Positions 24,051-29,171 of a DNA stretch of 29,171 nucleotides are shown piece by piece. The stretch's first letter is position 1. The number at the start of each line of letters is the position of its first letter. The stretch spans positions 1-29,171 of the forward strand of contig PADE01000047.1 in NCBI GenBank assembly GCA_002702965.1. The letters run 5' to 3'. The translations under genes and the position numbers were made by a program. Below the pieces are notes generated by a model that was given only the letters and a program-made list of their open reading frames with translations, was not told where the DNA came from and ran no database searches. This DNA comes from Planctomycetaceae bacterium (GTDB taxonomy: Bacteria > Planctomycetota > Planctomycetia > Pirellulales > Pirellulaceae).

Positions 24051-25001
24051 CTACTCCAGATCAACACGCTCGATAGGCTGCGTCCAATCGTCCGTCAGCT
24101 CCTGCGGCAGCGCCGGCGTACCGCCAGGCTGCGTACAGACATACGCCGCCAGGCGACACGCTTGTCGGTTGATGGTCGCCAGTCGATCGCCACGCAATAG
24201 TCCGACCACCAAGGCGGCCGTGTAGATGTCACCGGCTCCCACGGTGTCACAAACCGCGACCGGCTCGTGCTGCCAGTCGCTCATCTCGTCGGTGGTCACT
24301 AGCAAAGCTCCTGCCGCGCCTCTAGTCAACGCAACACAGCGGAGCTGAAACACCTCCAGCAACTTTTGCAAGGCCTCGCTTGGGGTATCCGGCAATTCGC
24401 AGAGACCACTCAATTCGACCAGTTCCCCCTCGTTGAGCTTGAGAACATTGGCGCGTTGCAAGGAGGCGCGGAGGATCGCCTCGCTGTAATACGGAGGACG
24501 CAGGTTGACATCCAATACCCGCAAGGTTGTCTCGGTGGTGGCATCCAAGAACCGTCGGATCGTGCGCTGCGCAGTTGAACCGCGCTGTCCGAGTGTGCCG
24601 AAACAAACCGCATCGAGGCGGGCTGCCAATTCGGTAAACTCGCTCGACCATGGCAGATGATCCCAGGCTTCATCTCGACCAAACTCATAGCTAGCCGTAC
24701 CCTCGGCGTCGAGCGTGACGCTCACCCGTCCCGTGGGAAGCCGCGCGCTCTGACCGACGAACCGTGTCGACAATCCCGGTCGCCGGAGCGTCTGGAGGGC
24801 CGCGCGCCCCAACGCGTCATCCCCGACCCGACTTACCAGGTACACCACGCCCCCGAGAGCCGCGGCTTGGTAGGCTACGTTTGCGGGAGCACCGCCACAG
24901 CGGCGGCCGGACGGAAGCAGGTCCCAGAGAATCTCACCGAGACTGGCAATCGTCGCCTGCGCCGAACCGGTCGTCGACGATTGGCTGCTCAATCGGTTCA
25001 C
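24051..25001 (-). CDS. PfkB family carbohydrate kinase (fructokinase-like)
   Basis: The 316-residue kinase has the PfkB N-terminal substrate motif CGGAPANVAYQAAALGG (~35-51), the middle DVNLRPPYYSEAIL (~164-177), LKLNEGELVELSGL (~188-201) and the C-terminal ATP/anion-hole motif CDTVGAGDIYTAALV, with catalytic base D258. The DVNLRPP and LNEGEL patterns favour fructokinase over ribokinase, adenosine kinase or 2-keto-3-deoxygluconate kinase, but this is not certain. It should phosphorylate a sugar in the cytosol. The start is GTG 25001 with GGAA about 8 bases upstream. It lies 40 bases after the DUF1501 gene and 49 before the isomerase gene, probably one transcript. Confidence 0.9.
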   Translation of the reverse strand: MNRLSSQSSTTGSAQATIASLGEILWDLLPSGRRCGGAPANVAYQAAALGGVVYLVSRVGDDALGRAALQTLRRPGLSTRFVGQSARLPTGRVSVTLDAEGTASYEFGRDEAWDHLPWSSEFTELAARLDAVCFGTLGQRGSTAQRTIRRFLDATTETTLRVLDVNLRPPYYSEAILRASLQRANVLKLNEGELVELSGLCELPDTPSEALQKLLEVFQLRCVALTRGAAGALLVTTDEMSDWQHEPVAVCDTVGAGDIYTAALVVGLLRGDRLATINRQACRLAAYVCTQPGGTPALPQELTDDWTQPIERVDLE

Positions 25002-25041
25002 CCGGTGTTCCGCTGGCGCGCTGCGCAGTGTTGCCGCTCGC

Positions 25042-26517
25042 TCAAACCCGTGTCAGGCCGGGGATCGGACGGCCATGATAGATCTGGTGCGGGCGATCGA
25101 CCTCGTCGTACCAGGCCGCCGTCGGCGGGATGCCCAAGCAGTCATAAATCGTGGCCGCCATGTTTTCCGGTTTCTGCGGACTATCGGCGGGATAGGCCGC
25201 GATCTTATCGCTGGAACCGATTACGTTTCCACCCCGCACCCCGCCGCCTGCAAAAAAGAGTGTCTGCACCGCGCCCCAGTGGTCGCGACCAGGTTTGTTA
25301 TAGGAATCGGCCAGCAGCGAGAGCTTCGGTGTGCGGCCAAACTCACCGCCCATCACGATCAACGTGTCGTCCAGCAGTCCTTTGGCGACCAGGTCATCGA
25401 GTAGCGCTGAGAGTGCGCGGTCCGTCGGAGGCAGCAGTTTTTCCCGCAATCTCCAAAACGCCTCGCCGTGCGTATCCCAGCCCTCGTTGTTGCCTAGGTT
25501 GACCTGAACCAAATTGACACCCGACTCGACCAGCCGGCCGGCCATTAACAACGACCAGCCAAAACTATTACGGCCGTAGCGCTCTTGCGTTTGATTGTCG
25601 ACCTGCGTGACGTCGATCGCCCGGCGGACGGCTCCGCTGCTCAGCAACGAGATTGCCGACTGCCGCTGTTGGTCGTAACCGGTGACGCCAGCGGATCCCT
25701 CCAGGGCGCGTCGTTGTTCATCGATCGTCTGCAACAATCGTAGCCGACCGTCAAAACGCCCGGAACTAATTTCCGTGGGCAACTTGAGATTGGGAGCCTG
25801 AAAGATCGTTGGCGTCAAGCTTTTAGGCTTTTGTTTGGGAAGTTGGTAAAAGCTGTACTCGGGGTAAGCGCCCCTCCAGAACGGATCTCCGTAGGCGGTC
25901 GCTTCCACGAAAAATGGATCTCGGTGACGGCCCATTTGTCCACCGTAGGCGCCGGGGATGACTCCACCTCCCCAGTGAATCAACCGTTCCGGCAATACCA
26001 CGGCCGGCGGCAGGTTGTGGCTTCGCGCTGGGAGTGCATCGCCGACCACCGAGGCAATCGACGGCCAGTCGCTGGGTCGGGGTTTTCGGTCCCCTTGAAA
26101 ACCGGGGGAGCGAACCGAGCGCCCGGTCAGCATGAAATAGTGACCCAGCGTGTGGCCGTTGGTGGGATGTGTCAACGAGCGAACCAGCGCCCAATGTTGA
26201 CTTCGCTGGGCGAGCAACGGGAGATGCTCACAGATTTCGATTCCCGGCGTATTGGTTGCGATCGGCTTGAATTCACCCCGCACTTCGTCCGGGGCATCCG
26301 GCTTTAGGTCAAAACTATCCTGTTGAGCCAATCCACCAGACAAAAAGATATAGATACAGGCGCGCGCACTTCCGCGGGTCGATTGACCAGACTCAAGCCG
26401 CGGCGCCGCGCGGAGCCCATCGAGATGATTGAGTCCCATGCCAAGCATGCCAACGGCGCCCGCCTGAACCGCCGTTCGCCGGGAACAGCCCGGATGTCTC
26501 CAACTCGTTCGAGTCAT
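25042..26517 (-). CDS. Secreted DUF1501 family protein (alkaline-phosphatase/sulfatase-like fold)
   Basis: The 491-residue protein matches DUF1501 (PF07394) throughout: IYIFLSGGLAQQDSFDLKPD near the start, RSLTHPTNGHTLGHYFMLTG, LVQVNLGNNEGWDTHGEAFW, VMGGEFGRTPKL and GRDHWGAVQTLFFAGGGVRG. The fold is of the alkaline-phosphatase/sulfatase superfamily and these conserved D, H and T positions suggest a metal site; the reaction is unknown. The N-terminus has a twin-arginine-like signal, CSRRTAVQAGAVGMLGMG, ahead of the mature part, so export is expected. ATG 26517 is supported by GGGAGAA about 6 bases upstream. DUF1501 genes in planctomycetes usually sit beside a DUF1549/DUF1553 cytochrome-like gene; none is adjacent here, and a PfkB kinase follows instead. 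Confidence 0.92.
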   Translation of the reverse strand: MTRTSWRHPGCSRRTAVQAGAVGMLGMGLNHLDGLRAAPRLESGQSTRGSARACIYIFLSGGLAQQDSFDLKPDAPDEVRGEFKPIATNTPGIEICEHLPLLAQRSQHWALVRSLTHPTNGHTLGHYFMLTGRSVRSPGFQGDRKPRPSDWPSIASVVGDALPARSHNLPPAVVLPERLIHWGGGVIPGAYGGQMGRHRDPFFVEATAYGDPFWRGAYPEYSFYQLPKQKPKSLTPTIFQAPNLKLPTEISSGRFDGRLRLLQTIDEQRRALEGSAGVTGYDQQRQSAISLLSSGAVRRAIDVTQVDNQTQERYGRNSFGWSLLMAGRLVESGVNLVQVNLGNNEGWDTHGEAFWRLREKLLPPTDRALSALLDDLVAKGLLDDTLIVMGGEFGRTPKLSLLADSYNKPGRDHWGAVQTLFFAGGGVRGGNVIGSSDKIAAYPADSPQKPENMAATIYDCLGIPPTAAWYDEVDRPHQIYHGRPIPGLTRV

Positions 26518-26551
26518 TGCAGTTCTCCCGGCACCAGGGGCAGCTGTTGCA

Positions 26552-26557
26552 AGTATA
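26552..26557 (-). promoter_or_regulatory. Possible -10 box for the DUF1501 operon
   Basis: On the minus strand TATACT lies at 26557-26552, 34 bases before the start at 26517, in the 135-base gap after gyrB. No matching -35 box is seen, so this is tentative. Confidence 0.3.
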
Positions 26558-26652
26558 CCGTCTTTCATACCCGGGGCGGTCTCTTATTACTGAATCGGCA
26601 ATCCCGCCGCGAGAACACAGCAAGGTCACCAAAAACGGCTATTTCGGGGTCG

Positions 26653-29133
26653 TTACACATCGAGATTGCGTACGTCCAGAGCGTGTTTCTCAATGAATTC
26701 ACGCCGCGGCTCAACGCCTGCACCCATCAGAACTCGAAATAGATCGTCGGCGGCTGCAACGTCTTCCATTTCGACGCGCAGCAACGTTCGATTCGCCGGG
26801 TCGAGCGTTGTTTCACGTAGCTCCTCGGCGTTCATTTCACCCAGACCCTTAAATCGTGTCAGCTGCAAACCCTTCTCACCAGCGGCGCGAACGGCGCCCA
26901 ATAGGCTGCGAAGTTCCTCCAGGGGCATTGTGCTGTCACCGCGCTGCAACAGGTACCGTGGCTCCTCGACTCCCGTGCGCTCCTGAGGGATCAGTGATTG
27001 AATGTCAAATCCAAAGGCCTGCAAGTCTGAGAGTCCGCTGTTGATCGTCCTCATCTCGTGCAATTCCACCACCCGTAGATGCGGTTGGCCATTCTCTTGG
27101 CGCTCCGCGTCGGGTTCGTCGGCCGCCAGCGCCGGGTCCGGTGCGTGTTGCTGCCGGAACTCCTCCAACTTGTCGCGGTCCGCGAGCCAGTGTTCCTCGC
27201 GGCCCAGGAAGACACGGTAGACGGGAAGCCGCAGCGTCACTGGATCCTGACGCTCCGCGTGGCTCTTGAGGTTGATTCCTCGGCGCTCCAGCGCCGCAAG
27301 GGCCTCTTCCACCGTCGCCAGAATAGTGCAAAGGCGCACCATCTCGTCGCCCTCCAAAATCTGTCCGTCACCGGAATCGAGACGCGCACCTTGCAGGCCG
27401 CGATCGAGCAACTCACGCTTCATTTCTTCTTCGGTCTGGATGTAGTACGTCTTTTTCCTTTCCCGGACTCGATACAGGGGAGGCTGAGCCGCATAGACGT
27501 GGCCACCGGCGACCAGGTGGTACATCTGCCGGTAGAAGAAACAGAGCAACAGGGTTCGAATATGCGAGCCGTCGACATCAGCGTCGGTCATGATGATGAC
27601 CTTGTTGTAGCGTCGTTTGCTGATGTCCTGATCGGCGCCGACGCCAATCCCCATCGCAGAAATCATGCTCTGCACTTCTTCGTTGGCCAGCACTTTGTCT
27701 TCGCGAGCCTTATAGGCATTGATGATCTTCCCGCGGAGCGGCAGGATCGCCTGAAAATCACGCAAGCGACCTCCCTCGGCGCTACCTCCCGCAGAATCGC
27801 CTTCCACCAAATAGAGTTCACACCGCTCCATTTCGTTGCTGATGCAATCGCGGAGCTTGCCCGGCAAACCGCCACCCGACAACGCGCTTTTGCGTTTGCG
27901 CAGTACGTCCTTGGCTTTGCGAGCCGCCTCGCGAGCCTCCGCCGCGAGCACCCCCTTGCGAACGATCGTCTTGGCTGTCTTGGGATGTTCCTCGAGGTGA
28001 TTCGAGAGCATCTCAAAAAATCCCGTTGAGACAATTCTCTCGACCTCGCTGTTCCCCAACTTGGTTTTGGTCTGGCCTTCAAACTGGGGGTGTGGAACGC
28101 GCACCGAGAGCACCGCCGTCAGGCCCTCACGAAAATCGTCGCCCTGGGGCGCAATCTCCTTGAACAGCTTTTCCTTCTTACCGTAGTTGTTCAGCGCACG
28201 GGTCAACGCCGAACGAAAACCAGAAATGTGCGTGCCCCCCTCGTGGGTGTTGATATTGTTGACATACGAATGCACGTTCTCGGTGAATTCTCCCGTGTAT
28301 TGCATCGCGATTTCAAAAACGACATCCTCCGACTCCCCGGTGATCTCAATGGCTTCGGAATGTAGCGCGTGACTGGCGCGATTCAGATGTTCGACGAATT
28401 CGACGATTCCCCGCTCGTAGCAAAAGTCCTCCTTTTGGTCGGAGCGCTCGTCATGAAAACGAATCCGAACTCCGCGATTCAGGAACGCCAATTCCTGGAG
28501 GCGCTTTTGAAGAATGTCCGCGTTAAACTTCGTCGTCTGAAATATCCCTCCATCCGGCTTAAACGTGGTCTTCGTCCCTCGCTTCTGCGTGGCGCCGCGA
28601 CGGATGACATCGCCAGTGGGTACCCCGCGTTCGTATCCCTGTTGATAGACGGCGCCTTGACGAGCCACCTCCACCTCACACCATTGCGAAAGGAAGTTGA
28701 CCACCGTCACGCCGACGCCGTGCAATCCACCGGTCGCCTGGTACGCACCCTCCTTAAACTTGCCGCCGAACTTCAACTTCGTCATCACGCCTTCGAGCGT
28801 CGACACTTCGCGGTCCATTTCCTCGGACAACTGCTCGTGCTTTTCGACGGGGATACCGCGGCCGTCATCCTCGACCGTCACCGAACCATCGACATTGATC
28901 GTCACGTCGATTCGCGTAGCAAACCCGGCCATCGCTTCGTCGATCGAGTTATCGACCACTTCTTGGACTAAGTGATGGAGTCCGCGACTCGTCACATCGC
29001 CGACGTACATCGCCGGCCGTTCGCGCACGTGTTCCAAATCGGAGAGGCGCTGAAGATCAGACTGATCATAGTCTGGCGACGGAGAGCCGTTCGCTGTGGG
29101 TTCTTCGCCGGTCGAATTCTGTGCATCGTTCAT
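26653..29133 (-). CDS. gyrB: DNA gyrase subunit B
   Basis: The 826-residue protein is full-length GyrB, the ATPase subunit that with GyrA supercoils DNA. After a polar N-terminal extension of about 25 residues come the GHKL ATPase motifs: VVDNSIDEAMAG (~59-70), EDDGRGIPVEKH and GGLHGVGVTVVNFLSQW. The transducer domain contains YVNNINTHEGGTHISGF. The TOPRIM domain follows, with EGDSAGGSAEGG from E444 and DADVDGSHIRTLLL near 516-529. The rest includes the large insert of Gram-negative-type GyrB (charged stretch DPALAADEPDAERQENGQ) and the GyrA-binding end LTRFKGLGEMNAEEL. Gyrase is chosen over topoisomerase IV ParE from the TOPRIM and insert features. The start ATG 29133 has no obvious ribosome binding site, and only 38 bases upstream are visible. 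Confidence 0.97.
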   Translation of the reverse strand: MNDAQNSTGEEPTANGSPSPDYDQSDLQRLSDLEHVRERPAMYVGDVTSRGLHHLVQEVVDNSIDEAMAGFATRIDVTINVDGSVTVEDDGRGIPVEKHEQLSEEMDREVSTLEGVMTKLKFGGKFKEGAYQATGGLHGVGVTVVNFLSQWCEVEVARQGAVYQQGYERGVPTGDVIRRGATQKRGTKTTFKPDGGIFQTTKFNADILQKRLQELAFLNRGVRIRFHDERSDQKEDFCYERGIVEFVEHLNRASHALHSEAIEITGESEDVVFEIAMQYTGEFTENVHSYVNNINTHEGGTHISGFRSALTRALNNYGKKEKLFKEIAPQGDDFREGLTAVLSVRVPHPQFEGQTKTKLGNSEVERIVSTGFFEMLSNHLEEHPKTAKTIVRKGVLAAEAREAARKAKDVLRKRKSALSGGGLPGKLRDCISNEMERCELYLVEGDSAGGSAEGGRLRDFQAILPLRGKIINAYKAREDKVLANEEVQSMISAMGIGVGADQDISKRRYNKVIIMTDADVDGSHIRTLLLCFFYRQMYHLVAGGHVYAAQPPLYRVRERKKTYYIQTEEEMKRELLDRGLQGARLDSGDGQILEGDEMVRLCTILATVEEALAALERRGINLKSHAERQDPVTLRLPVYRVFLGREEHWLADRDKLEEFRQQHAPDPALAADEPDAERQENGQPHLRVVELHEMRTINSGLSDLQAFGFDIQSLIPQERTGVEEPRYLLQRGDSTMPLEELRSLLGAVRAAGEKGLQLTRFKGLGEMNAEELRETTLDPANRTLLRVEMEDVAAADDLFRVLMGAGVEPRREFIEKHALDVRNLDV

Positions 29134-29171
29134 GGGGTTTGTACCGCCGTCTAATCGCTCGTCGACTTAGC

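Noticed and set aside
27079..28029. 316-residue open frame on the plus strand
   Set aside because: It is antisense to gyrB, and long shadow frames are common in GC-rich genes.

Overview
The window reads as chromosomal DNA of a GC-rich planctomycete, probably Pirellulales-like. This is inferred from gene content, not from a marker phylogeny. It holds a secreted DUF1501 protein, a Tat-exported Gfo/Idh/MocA oxidoreductase, a leucine-rich-repeat lipoprotein, a DUF4416 protein, a long lipoprotein-thioredoxin fusion and many short, loosely packed operons, alongside housekeeping genes (gyrB, rimO, pgsA, a WecA/TagO-type transferase). No tRNA, rRNA, CRISPR array, insertion sequence or prophage was seen.

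Layout. 1-480 (-) is the 5' part of a PLD-like gene cut by the window edge. 696-2288 (+) is an AI-2E-family membrane protein with an enlarged soluble insert. 2426-3898 (+) is an unrecognised single-pass protein whose 3' end overlaps a convergent small membrane protein at 3722-4105 (-). From 4142 to 16271 nearly everything is on the + strand: rimO, pgsA, a CPBP protease, a Gfo/Idh/MocA oxidoreductase, a three-gene ABC export module (ATPase, double-FtsX permease, HlyD-type adaptor), DUF4416, a WecA-type phosphoglycosyl transferase and an LRR lipoprotein. A Tat-type oxidoreductase (16291-17598, -) faces a D-threonine-aldolase/D-serine-dehydratase-family enzyme (17886-19013, +) across a divergent promoter region. 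A group II PLP decarboxylase and a metallopeptidase-like lipoprotein form a minus-strand pair (19045-21346). Divergent from them is a thioredoxin-fold lipoprotein (21558-23117, +). The rest is on the minus strand: a sugar isomerase, a PfkB kinase and DUF1501 (likely one operon), then gyrB.

The main discovery candidate is the gene at 21558-23117. Its reading frame meets TGA at 22755-22757, exactly where the first cysteine of the thioredoxin CxxC motif belongs (W-TGA-G-A-C-K). It then continues in the same frame for 119 residues of good thioredoxin fold to a TAA. TGA is an ordinary stop elsewhere in the window, so selenocysteine insertion (a UxxC redox centre) is the leading reading, with a fresh nonsense mutation or sequencing error as the alternatives. 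Two short hairpins lie where a bacterial SECIS element would be expected. Conventional gene calling would split this gene into a truncated lipoprotein and a 114-residue fragment.

How the genes work together is only partly visible. rimO-pgsA-CPBP is probably one transcription unit, and the ABC module is a self-contained exporter without an outer-membrane channel gene nearby. DUF1501, PfkB and the TIM-barrel isomerase suggest carbohydrate handling. Promoters and terminators listed are eye-found and mostly of low to moderate confidence.
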